A DNA stretch of 64,000 nt from Prochlorococcus sp. scB243_495L20 (GCA_000634215.1 JFLX01000004.1:21009-85008), one strand, 5' to 3'. Shown: positions 47,189 to 57,852, counted from the stretch's first letter. Notes: generated by a model from the letters alone, not told the origin. A program made the numbers and translations.

Positions 47189-47214
47189 TATATAAATTTG
47201 AAAATTAAGATAAT

Positions 47215-47240
47215 TTAATCATCTCATGGCGTGATTAAAA
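47215..47240. repeat. Inverted repeat in a shared promoter region
   Basis: TTTAATCA and TGATTAAA (8-base perfect arms, 10 bases apart) sit in the 116-base gap between the divergent double-phosphatase gene and the CPBP gene. The spacing suits a dimeric regulator, but AT-rich sequence produces such repeats often. Confidence 0.3.
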
Positions 47241-47304
47241 TAGATACATAAATATGAGGAAATTCAATGATAACTAACTATAGTTTTCAAGAATATAATA
47301 AGTT

Positions 47305-48666
47305 ATGAACTTTAAAAATACTTCTAAGTCAAAACTCACTTTAGCTTTTATTTCTATCGTCATAACTTTTTTTGTATGGCAACAAGGATTAAGAGACAGT
47401 TTAAATAGACCGTCTGTTTCATTTGATATTAGTCAAAAAGAGCAAGAAATTGCTGAATTATCTGTCCAATCAATACCTGTAAATCTTAAAAAATTTTTTA
47501 TCCTTAATGATCCTGTTGAGCAAATAAATAAATCACTCTCTGATGTTCCATTTGAAGAGCTAACAGAAAGAAATAAATTAATTCGAATAATTACTTCAGA
47601 ATTAAATGATCCTTTAATTTATAAAAATATATCCAAAGATTTTGAAGATAAAAACTATAAATTTATGATTGATGAGATAGAAAAAAAATCTAATAATAAT
47701 TCATATAAAGTAAATTCTGAAAAATTTGATTTATTCAAAGGTGATAGATTTTTATATCACCTTTTAAGCCAGAAATTTGATTTTGACGATAGTGCATTAA
47801 TATCAAAATCGTTTTCACGCAAAATGTTTTTTAAAATATTAGCCATAAGACTAATACCACTTTTAACAATACTTATTGGTTCTATTCTCGCTTTAAAAAT
47901 ATTATGGAAAACTATATCTTTGAAAAAGTTTGGTTGGCAAGAAATTAAATCCTTAGATTTAGAATTAATAGATATGGTTTTATTAATTGCAGGTGGATTT
48001 GTTGTTTTAGGAGAAGTGGTATCACCTTTATTTTCTATCAGTTTGGTCGAACTTATTTCTAAAAATATCTCTAATGAATTGTCCCAATCTTTAAAAATTT
48101 TCTTTGGATATCTTTTTATGGCTATTCCTCCATTATGGATAGTTTTTTATCAAATTAAATCCTTGAATGGTGAATTTACTTTTAAAAAGGATTATTTACA
48201 GTTCAATTTTTTGCCAATAAAGTATGCAATTATTCAGGGAATTAAAGGTTGGTTAGCGATTGTTCCTTTTGTTTTATTGATTTCTCTAATTATGAATAGT
48301 CTGATCGATAATCAGAATGGTAGTAACCCCTTGCTGGAAATTGTTCTTAACAATAATAATTACTTATCATTTTTTCTATTATTTGTAACAACAACTCTAT
48401 TAGCTCCTCTATTTGAAGAGATTATATTTCGCGGCATTTTACTGCCAACTCTTTCAAGAGATTTTGGTGTAATTTCGGGCATCATAGTTTCAGCTTTTAT
48501 CTTTGCATTAGCCCATTTAAGTTTGGGAGAAATGCCGCCATTATTTGTTCTAGGGATTGGATTAGCAATTACAAGAATTGCTTCAGGAAGTTTGTTTTCT
48601 TCAGTTATCATGCATTCTTTATGGAATGGATTGACCTTCTTAAATTTGTTCTTATTGAGGACATAA
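47305..48666 (+). CDS. CPBP/CAAX-family membrane protease
   Basis: A 453-residue protein with a short N-terminal membrane helix, a long soluble stretch (about 40-170), then about seven membrane helices with the CPBP motifs: EEIIFRG (about 371-377), HLSLGEMPP (about 399-407) and HSLWNGL (about 436-442). It resembles eukaryotic Rce1 proteases that cut CAAX proteins. The bacterial substrates are unknown. The long soluble N-terminus is unusual for the family. It is followed by the FtsL-like gene after 84 bases. Confidence 0.9.
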   Translation: MNFKNTSKSKLTLAFISIVITFFVWQQGLRDSLNRPSVSFDISQKEQEIAELSVQSIPVNLKKFFILNDPVEQINKSLSDVPFEELTERNKLIRIITSELNDPLIYKNISKDFEDKNYKFMIDEIEKKSNNNSYKVNSEKFDLFKGDRFLYHLLSQKFDFDDSALISKSFSRKMFFKILAIRLIPLLTILIGSILALKILWKTISLKKFGWQEIKSLDLELIDMVLLIAGGFVVLGEVVSPLFSISLVELISKNISNELSQSLKIFFGYLFMAIPPLWIVFYQIKSLNGEFTFKKDYLQFNFLPIKYAIIQGIKGWLAIVPFVLLISLIMNSLIDNQNGSNPLLEIVLNNNNYLSFFLLFVTTTLLAPLFEEIIFRGILLPTLSRDFGVISGIIVSAFIFALAHLSLGEMPPLFVLGIGLAITRIASGSLFSSVIMHSLWNGLTFLNLFLLRT

Positions 48667-48750
48667 AGAATTTAATTTTTTACTTGCGAATCAAGTAAAA
48701 AAATGTTTATTTAATTAATAACACTTCTTTAATTTAAAAATAAATCATAG

Positions 48751-49179
48751 ATGAAACCATATGGGAATCAACTTAATTTTAAAAAAAAAGTTTTATATGA
48801 AAGTAAAAAAAATTCAGAAAAAATATCCATAATTAATATCAAATTAATACATCAAATTTTCGACACCATTAATATCTCTCTTTTGGTATTAATTTTCACC
48901 TTATTTTTCTTATCTTTTAATAGTCAAAGAAAATGGTCAAATACATATAAAAACTTATCTAAAACAATAGCTATCAATAATAATCTCATCGATTATATTT
49001 CTAAAATTGAGGAATTTTATATTAGTGAACTTGAGTCTCTCAATATTTATAGAAAAACTAAACCTGAAGATTTAATCTATCTAGATAAAATTCCAGAAAG
49101 AAAAGAAAGTTTGTTTAAGAAAAATTTAAGTAGTTTTATTGATGGTTTTAGTGATAGCAAATATCAAAGGGGCTATTGA
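48751..49179 (+). CDS. Small bitopic membrane protein, FtsL-like position and shape
   Basis: A 142-residue protein with a basic cytoplasmic start (about 1-35), one membrane helix (about 38-58: INISLLVLIFTLFFLSF), and a periplasmic part with helical content (NLSKTIAINNNLIDYISKIE). Its stop overlaps the ftsI ATG by one base (TGATG), which implies translational coupling. This is the usual topology and position of FtsL in bacteria. Sequence identity with any FtsL is too low to claim homology by eye. Confidence 0.55.
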   Translation: MKPYGNQLNFKKKVLYESKKNSEKISIINIKLIHQIFDTINISLLVLIFTLFFLSFNSQRKWSNTYKNLSKTIAINNNLIDYISKIEEFYISELESLNIYRKTKPEDLIYLDKIPERKESLFKKNLSSFIDGFSDSKYQRGY

Positions 49180-50930
49180 TGAAAAAATACAAAAAGATTG
49201 TTCGTCTAATACCCCTTGATCAAAGAAGATTTAAATTTCTCTATATTTTTAGCTTACTATTAATATTTTGTTTGTTCGGTAGGTTAGTTAGATTGCAAGT
49301 CTTTAACGCCTCTGATTTGCAAAGGAAAGCTAGATTAATACAGTCTTCTAAAACTAATGCCTTAAAAAAAAGGAGAGCAATTGTTGATAGAAATAATAGA
49401 TTAGTTGCTTACGATAAACCGCTCTATAAATTATGGGCCCATCCAAAATATTTTAATTTTCCTGGGGACTCAATAAATAGAGTTCGCAGTATTGAAGAAG
49501 TTATAGAAAAATTGTCACCTATCTTGGATATAAATGTTGAAATACTATTGAGTAAATTTAATAATAAAATGAGTGGTATCAAGCTTTTGGATAAAATTTC
49601 GGAAGAAAAGGCTGAAAAGATTAAGAACCTTCAAATAAGTGGAATTGATTTATTTAAATATTCGCAGAGATATTATCCGCAAGGGAAGCTTTACTCTAAT
49701 CTTGTCGGTTTTGTTAATGATGAGAATAAAGGTTTAGCAGGTTTAGAGCTTTATTTAGATAATCAAATTAAAGTTTTTAATAAAAGTAATTTAATAAAAA
49801 GAGGAGGAGATGGAACTCCTTTACCGGATAATTCTGCCCCAGGCGATTTTGTTTATGATTACAAAAATTTAGGCCTAACTGTAGATTCAAAATTACAGAA
49901 AGCTTCATTCAGTGCATTATCAAAGCAAGTAAGCAAATGGAAAGCGAAGAAAGGATTTGCCATAGTTATGGATGTTAATAATGGTCGGATTCTCTCATTG
50001 GTTACAGTCCCGTCGTACGATCCAAATAAATTTTGGCAGTACGACTCTCGACTTTTTAGGGGTTGGTACTCTCAAGATTTATTTGAGCCTGGTTCAACTT
50101 TTAAACCTATTAATCTTGCCTTAGCTTTAGAAGAAAAAGTAATCCAGAAAGATGGACTAGTTGAAGATATAGGAAAAATTAATGTTGGAGGATGGACACT
50201 TTCTAATTGGAATAAAAAAGGTAATGGATACATTGACTATCCAAAAGTTTTGCAGGTTTCAAGTAATGTTGGGATGGTAAAAATAATGCAAAATTTAGAC
50301 CCTTCAATTTATTGGGATTGGCTAGAAAATTTAGGTATAAATAAAAATTTAGAGACTGACTTATTTGAATCAACTGCTGGCCAACTAAAGAGAAAAGATT
50401 TATTTGTAAATCAATCAATTGAACCTGCAGTAACTTCTTTTGGCAAAGGTTTCTCAATCTCGCCACTTAAATTGCTTCAACTTCATGCGGCTTTAGCAAA
50501 TGGTGGTTATGAAGTTACTCCACATGTAACCTCAACTTTCAAAGAAAGAGTTAATAAAAATCCCAAAAAACAATTTTTTTCACACAAAGTCTCTAAAACT
50601 GTTCTTGAATGGATGGAGAGCGTAGTTGATAAAGGTAGTGGATCTGGAGTGAAAATCGAGGGTTATAGGATAGCTGGGAAAACTGGTACTTCTCAAAAAG
50701 CCATAAATGGTTTCTATACAAATAAAAAAGTTTGCAGTTTTGTGGCGACCTTACCAGTTAACGATCCTAAATATGTTGTCCTTGTAGTCGTTGATGAACC
50801 ATCTAAATCTTATGCATATGGTTCAACTGTTGCAGTACCTGTAGCGAAAGAAATTATCGAGAGTTTGATAGTAATTGAAAAAATACCTCCCAAGATTAAA
50901 GATCATGGAATGATTGTTAAAAAACCCTAA
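49179..50930 (+). CDS. ftsI: Penicillin-binding protein (FtsI/PBP2-type transpeptidase)
   Basis: The septal cell-wall transpeptidase. The ATG at 49179 gives 583 residues (a TTG three bases earlier is also in frame). It has one N-terminal membrane helix (about 22-42), a PBP dimer domain (RRAIVDRNNRLVAYDKPLYK), and the catalytic motifs STFKP (about 308-312), SSN (about 362) and KTGTS (about 504). The protein is short for its class. The preceding FtsL-like gene supports a division role. Tal follows. Confidence 0.93.
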   Translation: MKKYKKIVRLIPLDQRRFKFLYIFSLLLIFCLFGRLVRLQVFNASDLQRKARLIQSSKTNALKKRRAIVDRNNRLVAYDKPLYKLWAHPKYFNFPGDSINRVRSIEEVIEKLSPILDINVEILLSKFNNKMSGIKLLDKISEEKAEKIKNLQISGIDLFKYSQRYYPQGKLYSNLVGFVNDENKGLAGLELYLDNQIKVFNKSNLIKRGGDGTPLPDNSAPGDFVYDYKNLGLTVDSKLQKASFSALSKQVSKWKAKKGFAIVMDVNNGRILSLVTVPSYDPNKFWQYDSRLFRGWYSQDLFEPGSTFKPINLALALEEKVIQKDGLVEDIGKINVGGWTLSNWNKKGNGYIDYPKVLQVSSNVGMVKIMQNLDPSIYWDWLENLGINKNLETDLFESTAGQLKRKDLFVNQSIEPAVTSFGKGFSISPLKLLQLHAALANGGYEVTPHVTSTFKERVNKNPKKQFFSHKVSKTVLEWMESVVDKGSGSGVKIEGYRIAGKTGTSQKAINGFYTNKKVCSFVATLPVNDPKYVVLVVVDEPSKSYAYGSTVAVPVAKEIIESLIVIEKIPPKIKDHGMIVKKP

Positions 50931-50964
50931 AATTTTCCAATTTTATAAATATTTAGTTCATTAT

Positions 50965-50980
50965 CTGATGATTTCATCAG
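50965..50980. repeat. Inverted repeat upstream of tal
   Basis: CTGATGA-TT-TCATCAG, a perfect 7-base inverted repeat with a 2-base centre, lies 40 bases upstream of the tal start. Without a T-run it is not a terminator; it could be an operator or a small untranslated-region hairpin. Confidence 0.3.
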
Positions 50981-51020
50981 GAATTAAAGCTAGTTTATGT
51001 ATATATATGATTATCTAGAT

Positions 51021-52022
51021 ATGAAATCAATTTTAGAACAATTGTCCTCAATGACCGTTGTTGTTGCTGATACTGGAGATTTAGATTCTATAAAGAAATT
51101 TCAACCAAGGGACGCCACCACCAATCCATCTCTAATACTTGCTGCTGCTAAGAACCCTGATTATGTGAAATTAATTGATAAAGCTTTAGAAAGTTCACAA
51201 AAGACATTGTCCCAAGGATTCTCTGAAATTGAATTAATTAAAGAAACTGTTGACCAAGTTTCAGTATTTTTTGGAAAAGAAATATTGAAAATTATTTCAG
51301 GGCGTGTATCTACAGAAGTTGATGCAAGACTAAGCTTTGATACTGAAGCTACGGTAGAAAAAGCAAGAAAATTGATCAATCTTTATAAAAATTTTGGAAT
51401 TGAAAAGGAAAGAATTTTAATTAAGATTGCCGCAACTTGGGAGGGAATTAAGGCAGCTGAAATTTTGGAAAAAGAGGGTATTAAGTGCAACCTAACTTTA
51501 CTTTTTAACTTCTGCCAGGCTGTAACTTGTGCTAATGCAAATATAACTCTAATTTCTCCCTTCGTAGGTCGTATATTAGATTGGCATAAAGCCAAAACTG
51601 GTAAAACTAGTTTTGTTGGTGCTGAAGATCCTGGTGTTATTTCGGTTACACAAATATACAATTATTTTAAAGAAAAGGGATTCAAGACAGAAGTAATGGG
51701 AGCGAGTTTTAGAAATCTCGATGAAATAAAAGAATTAGCAGGTTGTGATCTTTTAACAATCGCACCAAAATTTCTTGAGGACCTAAAAAAAGAAAAAGGA
51801 GAGTTAGTCAGGAAATTAGATGAAAGTACCCAAATAAATAATTCTGTTGATTACGAATTTGAAGAAAAAGATTTTAGATTAAGTATGTTAGAAGATCAAA
51901 TGGCAAGTGAAAAGCTTAGTGAGGGTATCACTGGATTCAGTAAGGCTATAGAAGAATTAGAAGAGCTGCTACTAAAGAGATATTCAGAGATTAAAAATCA
52001 TAAATTGATTTCTGCTAACTAA
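51021..52022 (+). CDS. tal: Transaldolase
   Basis: Pentose-phosphate enzyme that exchanges dihydroxyacetone units; in marine cyanobacteria it is linked to night metabolism. The ATG at 51021 gives 333 residues, as in homologues ([20 protein letters not shown]); the ATG at 50997 adds eight. The Schiff-base lysine lies in [20 protein letters not shown], and DATTNPSLI and AITLIS-type features are present (given as [13 protein letters not shown]). It is not extended by an EF-hand domain. Confidence 0.96.
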   Translation: MKSILEQLSSMTVVVADTGDLDSIKKFQPRDATTNPSLILAAAKNPDYVKLIDKALESSQKTLSQGFSEIELIKETVDQVSVFFGKEILKIISGRVSTEVDARLSFDTEATVEKARKLINLYKNFGIEKERILIKIAATWEGIKAAEILEKEGIKCNLTLLFNFCQAVTCANANITLISPFVGRILDWHKAKTGKTSFVGAEDPGVISVTQIYNYFKEKGFKTEVMGASFRNLDEIKELAGCDLLTIAPKFLEDLKKEKGELVRKLDESTQINNSVDYEFEEKDFRLSMLEDQMASEKLSEGITGFSKAIEELEELLLKRYSEIKNHKLISAN

Positions 52023-52046
52023 ATTTAAGTTCTAATTGAAAAAGAA

Positions 52047-53180
52047 TTATTCCCCCCTTTTTGTTAAAAGTCGTCTGATAACTCTTTTTGCAATATCTTC
52101 ATAACTCATTTCTCCAGATAATATTTGAGCAATACGTTTTGGTGCTGTTTTCCTCTTGACACCTAATTGATATCCAGTTCTGGGAAATCTATAAAATACT
52201 TGGGCTATTCTCCTACCCCAAGCCATTGATTTCCCCCAAATGTTGTTTATTTGCTTCGTATAAAGATTAAAATCATCTACTTTCCCTGACAGGAACTGAT
52301 CTATGTATTCTGCAGCATAAAAACTGCTAATTAAAGATGGTCTAATTCCTTCAGCTAAAAATGGATCACAAAGAGATGCTGCATCTCCAACCGCTAAAAC
52401 TTTGTCACCATTAATTGAGTGGAAGCCATTCCATATTCTCAGTTTCTTACTAATTGTTTTATTAGGAAAATTATCAAAACCGAAGCTTCTGATAACTTGT
52501 TTATTTATATCCTGATTTTCTAAGAGACCATTATTTATAAAAGTACCTAAACCAATATTTAAGCTTTCTCTTAGGGGGAATGCCCATGCAAAACCATATT
52601 TTATAAATCCAAACTCAAATCTAACTGCATCTCTAGGTATTTCACCCAACCCTTTTAATCTTAATGAGATTGTGTTGGCAAATTTCGGTTTTCTAGGCCC
52701 TAAATTGAAATAACTCGCCCATTTCGATTGGGAGCCATCTGCAATTACAAGAAATTCTGTAATATATTTTATTTTGTTATTGCAAGTAATTTCCCATTGA
52801 TCATTTTTTTTTATGATTTTTTCTATCAATAATGGTCTCATTATCTGAGCTCCATTACTCAATGATTCATCAAGTAATAATTGATCTAGTTTTTCTCTTT
52901 TAACAATCCAAAATGGTGATTCACCAGTCAGATCAGCAGTTACATTATCTGCAGCCTTCCATCTGAATTCAACATTTTTAATTTTTGATTCTATGCAATC
53001 TTCTATATTTAAAGGAAGAAATCTTTGCATTGAAGATGCCATCCCACCTGCACATGATTTGTAATCTTGGGATTTTTCTTTTTCAATAATTAAAACTGAA
53101 TATCCTTTCTTTGATAGGTTAAGAGCAGTGGAAGACCCTGATAGACCTCCACCAATTATTACAACGTCAAATTCTGTCAA
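52047..53180 (-). CDS. Geranylgeranyl-reductase-family flavoprotein
   Basis: A 377-residue FAD protein with [20 protein letters not shown] (about 4-23) and a [20 protein letters not shown] motif (about 266-285) typical of GGR-family enzymes. It is a paralogue of ChlP, which reduces geranylgeranyl groups for chlorophyll and tocopherol; the substrate here is unknown. Its TTG start overlaps the frr stop (TTGA), so it is translated with frr, a curious pairing. Confidence 0.88.
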   Translation of the reverse strand: MTEFDVVIIGGGLSGSSTALNLSKKGYSVLIIEKEKSQDYKSCAGGMASSMQRFLPLNIEDCIESKIKNVEFRWKAADNVTADLTGESPFWIVKREKLDQLLLDESLSNGAQIMRPLLIEKIIKKNDQWEITCNNKIKYITEFLVIADGSQSKWASYFNLGPRKPKFANTISLRLKGLGEIPRDAVRFEFGFIKYGFAWAFPLRESLNIGLGTFINNGLLENQDINKQVIRSFGFDNFPNKTISKKLRIWNGFHSINGDKVLAVGDAASLCDPFLAEGIRPSLISSFYAAEYIDQFLSGKVDDFNLYTKQINNIWGKSMAWGRRIAQVFYRFPRTGYQLGVKRKTAPKRIAQILSGEMSYEDIAKRVIRRLLTKRGE

Positions 53181-53725
53181 ACTTTTAGAATTTCCTTCTC
53201 TTTATCAGACAATTTAGTTTCTATTAAAGCGATATATTTATCAGTAATTTTCTGAATTTCAGATTGATTATCTCTCGATTCGTCAATTGAAATAAGGCCA
53301 TCTTTTTCGTCTTTTTTTTCTTTATCAACAGCATCTCTTCTGATATTTCTCAAGGCTACTTTTCCTTCCTCAGCATATTTAGAGGCTAATTTACAAAATT
53401 CTTTTCTTCTTTCTTCTGTTAAAGGAGGGACATTTATTCTTATTACTTTCCCATCATTATTTGGAGTAATACCTAAATCACTCATAGAAATAGATTTCTC
53501 TATCGCTTGTAAACATGAAATATCGAAAGGTTGTATTGAGATTGTTTGTGAATCAACAGTGCTTATAGTGGCAAGCGATTTGATTGGTGTTTCTGCTCCG
53601 TAGTACTCAACACTTACTCTATCTAACAAGGAAGCATTAGCTCTACCTGTCCTAATTGTATTAAAGTTTCTTTGTGTGGCTTCAATACTTTTATTCATAT
53701 TTTCTTGAATTTCTTTCTCTTTCAT
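53177..53725 (-). CDS. frr: Ribosome recycling factor
   Basis: Splits terminated ribosomes with EF-G. The 182-residue protein has [20 protein letters not shown] (about 20-39), the [15 protein letters not shown] motif (about 104-118) and the RNIRRDAVD helix. The pyrH-frr pair is conserved in bacteria (22-base gap), and a flavoprotein gene overlaps its end. Confidence 0.97.
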   Translation of the reverse strand: MKEKEIQENMNKSIEATQRNFNTIRTGRANASLLDRVSVEYYGAETPIKSLATISTVDSQTISIQPFDISCLQAIEKSISMSDLGITPNNDGKVIRINVPPLTEERRKEFCKLASKYAEEGKVALRNIRRDAVDKEKKDEKDGLISIDESRDNQSEIQKITDKYIALIETKLSDKEKEILKV

Positions 53726-53747
53726 AATTAAAAAAATTAAATGATCT

Positions 53748-54452
53748 TTAACTAATTAAAGAGCCTATTGGCTCACCCGCAACAGCTTTAGAAATGTTCT
53801 CTTTTTTGAATATATCAAAAACCATAATTGGGATATTATTATCTTTGCAAAGTGCAATCGCAGTACTGTCCATTACTGCAATTTCATCAGTAAGAACTTG
53901 TTGATAACTGAGAGAGGAATATTTTTTTGCATCTTTAAATTGATTTGGATCACGATCGTATACTCCATCAACCTTAGTAGCCTTCATAACAACTTCAGCG
54001 TTTATCTCTGCTGCCCTCAAAGCTGCCGTAGTATCAGTTGTAAAAAATGGATTTCCGCATCCACCTCCGAAAACTACAACTCTACCTTTTTCTAGGTGCC
54101 TTATGGCTCTTCTTCTGATGTAGGGTTCGGCAATTTCCTGCATTTCGATTGCTGTTTGAACTCGGGTGGCAACCCCTACTCTTTCAAGACCATCTTGAAG
54201 TGAAATTGCGTTCATTACTGTTGCTAGCATCCCTACATAGTCAGCAGTTGCTCGATCCATTCCGTCTGCAGAACCTTTAAGCCCCCTAAAAATGTTTCCA
54301 CCACCAACAACTATTGCAAGTTGTACATTATTTTCTACTACTTTTGAAACATCCTCTGCAATTGATTGAACTATAGCAGGATCAATACCATAAGGTTTTT
54401 CGCCCATTAGTGCTTCACCACTAAGTTTTAAGAGAACTCTTTTGTAAGTCAT
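53748..54452 (-). CDS. pyrH: UMP kinase
   Basis: Phosphorylates UMP in pyrimidine synthesis. The 234-residue protein has [32 protein letters not shown] and [20 protein letters not shown], all typical. It starts the pyrH-frr-flavoprotein group. The 126-base upstream gap contains no visible gene. Confidence 0.97.
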   Translation of the reverse strand: MTYKRVLLKLSGEALMGEKPYGIDPAIVQSIAEDVSKVVENNVQLAIVVGGGNIFRGLKGSADGMDRATADYVGMLATVMNAISLQDGLERVGVATRVQTAIEMQEIAEPYIRRRAIRHLEKGRVVVFGGGCGNPFFTTDTTAALRAAEINAEVVMKATKVDGVYDRDPNQFKDAKKYSSLSYQQVLTDEIAVMDSTAIALCKDNNIPIMVFDIFKKENISKAVAGEPIGSLIS

Positions 54453-54578
54453 TCAATAATTGTACTTTTAAGACCTTAGCAAGTAAATGTGCCAAATTTA
54501 TTTTTTGTTCAAATATTGCTTGCGTCTTTAAACATTTCTAAACCTCCCTAAATAAAATTCAAATAAGATTTACTTCAA

Positions 54579-55271
54579 CTAAAATTCAACGCACTTTTGT
54601 GCTTTTATTCCCTGCTCTTTGAAAGGATGTCTTATTAGTTTCATTTCTGTAACTAGATCAGCATAATTGATGATTAAATCAGATGCTCCCCTACCAGTTA
54701 AAACAATATGATTTTTTCTATTATTTAAGCTTTTTAAAAAAGTGATTATTTCTTCAGGTGCAAGATAACCAAGTTTTGTCGCAATATTAATTTCATCAAG
54801 AATGATAAGTTTATAAGATTCGTTTTGTATGTATTTTTTAGCTAGTTGCCAGGCCTCTTGAACTAATTTTTCATCTCTTATTCTGTCTTGTGTTTCCCAA
54901 GTAAATCCCTCTCCTAATGAATGCCAAGATATGTTTGAAGACAAGTTTTTAAGTGCTTTTTCCTCTCCAGTGGTCCAACCTCCTTTGATAAATTGAATTA
55001 TTGCTACTTTATAGCCATGACCTATAGTCCTTAAAGCCATACCTAAAGATGCAGTTGTCTTACCCTTGCCATTTCCTGTGAAAACAATCAATAATCCTTT
55101 TTTTGTTTTTCTAATTTGTAGTCTTTCGGCTTGAATATCTTTTCTTTGCTGCATTCTTTTTTTATATGAGCTTTCATCTATATCCGGTGATAATTTACCT
55201 CCCATTCCAAGTTTATTTGCTTGATTATCGAGGTTAAATATTTTCTTGGAAGATGAAGGTTTTTCTTGCAT
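54579..55271 (-). CDS. cobO: Cob(I)alamin adenosyltransferase (CobO/BtuR type)
   Basis: Adenosylates cob(I)alamin or corrinoid precursors. The 230-residue protein has GNGKGKTT (about 66-73), AIIQFIKGGWTTGEE, and LDEINIATKLGYL (the Walker B-like region), matching CobO. About 55 extra residues precede the P-loop domain. It is downstream of the integrase-like gene by 33 bases. Confidence 0.95.
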   Translation of the reverse strand: MQEKPSSSKKIFNLDNQANKLGMGGKLSPDIDESSYKKRMQQRKDIQAERLQIRKTKKGLLIVFTGNGKGKTTASLGMALRTIGHGYKVAIIQFIKGGWTTGEEKALKNLSSNISWHSLGEGFTWETQDRIRDEKLVQEAWQLAKKYIQNESYKLIILDEINIATKLGYLAPEEIITFLKSLNNRKNHIVLTGRGASDLIINYADLVTEMKLIRHPFKEQGIKAQKCVEF

Positions 55272-55304
55272 ATGACCCTATTTTTATTTAATGATTATAA
55301 ATCT

Positions 55305-56474
55305 TTAAATATTTTTAACTCTTTTAACTTTTAAAAGTGCATTATTTACTGCCTGTTGTTGATCTCTTTTAGTAATCCAGTGGTGATAAGTTTGAGTGTG
55401 CAAACTAACCGAATGTCCCATCATTCTGGCAGCCACAGTATCAGGTAAATCATAAAAAATTGTTCTAACTGCCCAAGCATGCCTTAGATCATAAGGTTTT
55501 ATTTGTAAAGAGTAACGCTTAAACTGGTCTGTAATTTTTTTTCCAATATTCTGTAAGGTTGTAATTTTAAGGTCTCTATTAATATTTGGTAGAAGTTCTG
55601 GATTCTCACCAAGTTTTGATAATTCGAACTTTTCTACCCATTCAGGATGAAATGGCCAAACTTGATGTTCCCCAGTTTTAGTCGTAGGTAAAACTCTAAT
55701 AATTTTGTCCCCAAAATTAGTAAGAGAACTTAAATCACAAAAAAATACTTCATGATTCCTTAATCCATATGTAGCCATCAGACCAAAAACAAATTTCCAA
55801 GACTTATTTGGAATCGTCTCCCATAGTTTCTCTATTAATTCGTCTTTAGGTAGATCCCTAAATCCTGCTTTGTTCAGGCCATATCCTCTAGAATTTAATT
55901 TCCAATCTTCTGGTAGTTTAATGTCCAAAAACTTAGCCAAAACACTTAAAGAAGTACCGCATTGTTTCCTACTTCTGGTACCTTCCTTATAACTTTCAAG
56001 TGTTTTTTGAAATATTTTTTCTAAAGCTTCATTCTCATAGTCATTGTAAATATTTAGGATTCTTTTCATATATGGTTTGTAAGAACTTCTCCACGTAGTT
56101 TTTCTAGTGCTGGTTCGAAAATCACTTTTATTTTCTTTAAAAAAAAATTCCTCAAATTGATTTAATCTTTCTGGGAATTCAAAACCATATTTTATTTCCT
56201 TTTTATAAGGTTTGCCTATCCAATTAATCCAATCAAATTGATTCAATTCCAATTGCAAATTGATTAATTGTAATTTTTTTTTGGCTTCCTCTAATCCAGA
56301 AATATCAGCCTTTAAGCCAAGAGATATTCTTTGAATTTTATAGTTATTGTTATCTTCTTTGGAGGGTAGTGAACCACGAATATTTAATTTCTCCCCCCTT
56401 TTCTCAATTTTAAGCTTGCTGCCTTGAGTAGCAAATTTATCATTGACATTATTAATTTCCTGAATTACGTTCAT
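55305..56474 (-). CDS. Tyrosine-recombinase/phage-integrase-family protein
   Basis: A 389-residue protein with a C-terminal tyrosine recombinase domain. Arg239 (in GLRNHE), Lys266 (TKTG), Arg331 (in PYDLRHAWAV), His354 (GHSV) and the nucleophile Tyr363 are present; the box II His is Tyr328, as in many integrases. No phage genes, tRNA attachment site or repeats surround it, and cobO follows after 33 bases. It may be a resident enzyme, such as a chromosome-dimer resolution factor, or a fossil integrase. Confidence 0.88.
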   Translation of the reverse strand: MNVIQEINNVNDKFATQGSKLKIEKRGEKLNIRGSLPSKEDNNNYKIQRISLGLKADISGLEEAKKKLQLINLQLELNQFDWINWIGKPYKKEIKYGFEFPERLNQFEEFFFKENKSDFRTSTRKTTWRSSYKPYMKRILNIYNDYENEALEKIFQKTLESYKEGTRSRKQCGTSLSVLAKFLDIKLPEDWKLNSRGYGLNKAGFRDLPKDELIEKLWETIPNKSWKFVFGLMATYGLRNHEVFFCDLSSLTNFGDKIIRVLPTTKTGEHQVWPFHPEWVEKFELSKLGENPELLPNINRDLKITTLQNIGKKITDQFKRYSLQIKPYDLRHAWAVRTIFYDLPDTVAARMMGHSVSLHTQTYHHWITKRDQQQAVNNALLKVKRVKNI

Positions 56475-56539
56475 TTACTTATATAATTGACCATATCATG
56501 ACGTTTCTAATGTTGATTTTCAATCTCCATAAATTTTAA

Positions 56540-57715
56540 ATGGATAAAATAGGCGTCTTACTAATGAATTTAGGAGGGCCTGAACGCATTACTGATGTCG
56601 GCCCATTCTTATACAATCTTTTTTCTGATCCAGAAATTATCAGGACACCTTTCCCTGTTTTTCAAAAGCCGCTAGCTTGGTTAATTAGCACTCTTAGGAG
56701 TACTACTTCTCAACAGGCTTACCTTTCTATAGGTGGAGGTTCACCTATCAGAAGGATAACTGAACAACAAGCAAGAGAATTACAATCTAAATTAAGGAAC
56801 AAGGGATTTAATGCTACTACCTACATTGCAATGAGGTATTGGCATCCTTTTACCGAATCAGCAATTGCTGATATGAAAGCAGATGGCATTGATCAAGTAG
56901 TTGTAATACCCTTGTATCCACATTTTTCGATAAGTACAAGTGGTTCGAGCTTTAGGGAATTAAAAAAATTGCGCGATTCTGATGATGAATTTAAGAAGGT
57001 ACCAATGAGATGTGTAAGAAGTTGGTTCAGTCAAGCAGGTTACTTAAAGTCTATGGTTGAATTAATTTCTGAACAAATTTCACTTTGTGAATCACCTTCA
57101 AAAGCCCATATATTTTTCACTGCTCATGGAGTTCCTAAGAGTTACGTAGAGGAAGCTGGAGACCCTTACAAGCAACAAATTGAAGATTGTTCTTTATTAA
57201 TCATTAATGAGTTGGAAAAATGTTTAGGGCATAGTAACCCTCATACACTTTCTTATCAAAGTAGAGTTGGACCTGTTGAATGGTTGAAGCCTTATACAGA
57301 AGAAGTGTTAGCTGATCTTGGACGGTCACATGTTAATGATCTAATTGTGGTCCCTATAAGTTTCGTTGGAGAACATATTGAAACATTGCAAGAAATTGAT
57401 ATTGAATATAAAGAGATTGCTGAAAAGGCTGGTATTAAAAACTTTCGGAGAGTTAAGGCTTTAAATACTCACCCTACTTTTATTGAAGGTCTTAGTGATC
57501 TTGTGATTTCCTGTTTGGAAGGACCTCTTGTTAATTTAGAAGAGGCATCACAGTTGCCTGAAAAAGTTAAGCTTTATCCTCAAGAGAAGTGGCAATGGGG
57601 TTGGAATAATAGTTCAGAAGTGTGGAACGGAAGGGTCGCAATGATTATTTTTCTTGTGCTTTTTATTGAACTTATTTCAGGCTCTGGACCTCTACATAAA
57701 TTAGGCATTTTATAA
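56540..57715 (+). CDS. hemH: Ferrochelatase with C-terminal HLIP domain
   Basis: Inserts Fe(II) into protoporphyrin IX. The 391-residue protein has [20 protein letters not shown] at the start, the [18 protein letters not shown] catalytic region with its His, and [20 protein letters not shown]. After residue about 350 comes a chlorophyll-binding-type helix: [20 protein letters not shown] then a membrane segment, the CAB/HLIP motif fused in cyanobacterial hemH. ilvB follows after 137 bases with no gene between. Confidence 0.97.
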   Translation: MDKIGVLLMNLGGPERITDVGPFLYNLFSDPEIIRTPFPVFQKPLAWLISTLRSTTSQQAYLSIGGGSPIRRITEQQARELQSKLRNKGFNATTYIAMRYWHPFTESAIADMKADGIDQVVVIPLYPHFSISTSGSSFRELKKLRDSDDEFKKVPMRCVRSWFSQAGYLKSMVELISEQISLCESPSKAHIFFTAHGVPKSYVEEAGDPYKQQIEDCSLLIINELEKCLGHSNPHTLSYQSRVGPVEWLKPYTEEVLADLGRSHVNDLIVVPISFVGEHIETLQEIDIEYKEIAEKAGIKNFRRVKALNTHPTFIEGLSDLVISCLEGPLVNLEEASQLPEKVKLYPQEKWQWGWNNSSEVWNGRVAMIIFLVLFIELISGSGPLHKLGIL

Positions 57716-57852
57716 AAGAATAATTGAAATTTATTAGATAGTTTTTAATTGATTAAAAGATTATTTTGAATACATTTCTGACATTACATTTCTAAATGAG
57801 GCAAAAGTATTTAATTAAGTTTAATATTTATAGTAAGTATTGAATTTCTTTA

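Noticed and set aside
48674..48705. Hairpin after the CPBP gene as a terminator
   Set aside because: The T-run precedes the stem and the A-run follows it, so it lacks the U-tract expected for an intrinsic terminator in either direction.
55305..56474. Prophage or genomic island suggested by the integrase
   Set aside because: The neighbours (cobO, hemH, ilvB) are core genes, with no tRNA target, direct repeats or phage genes nearby.
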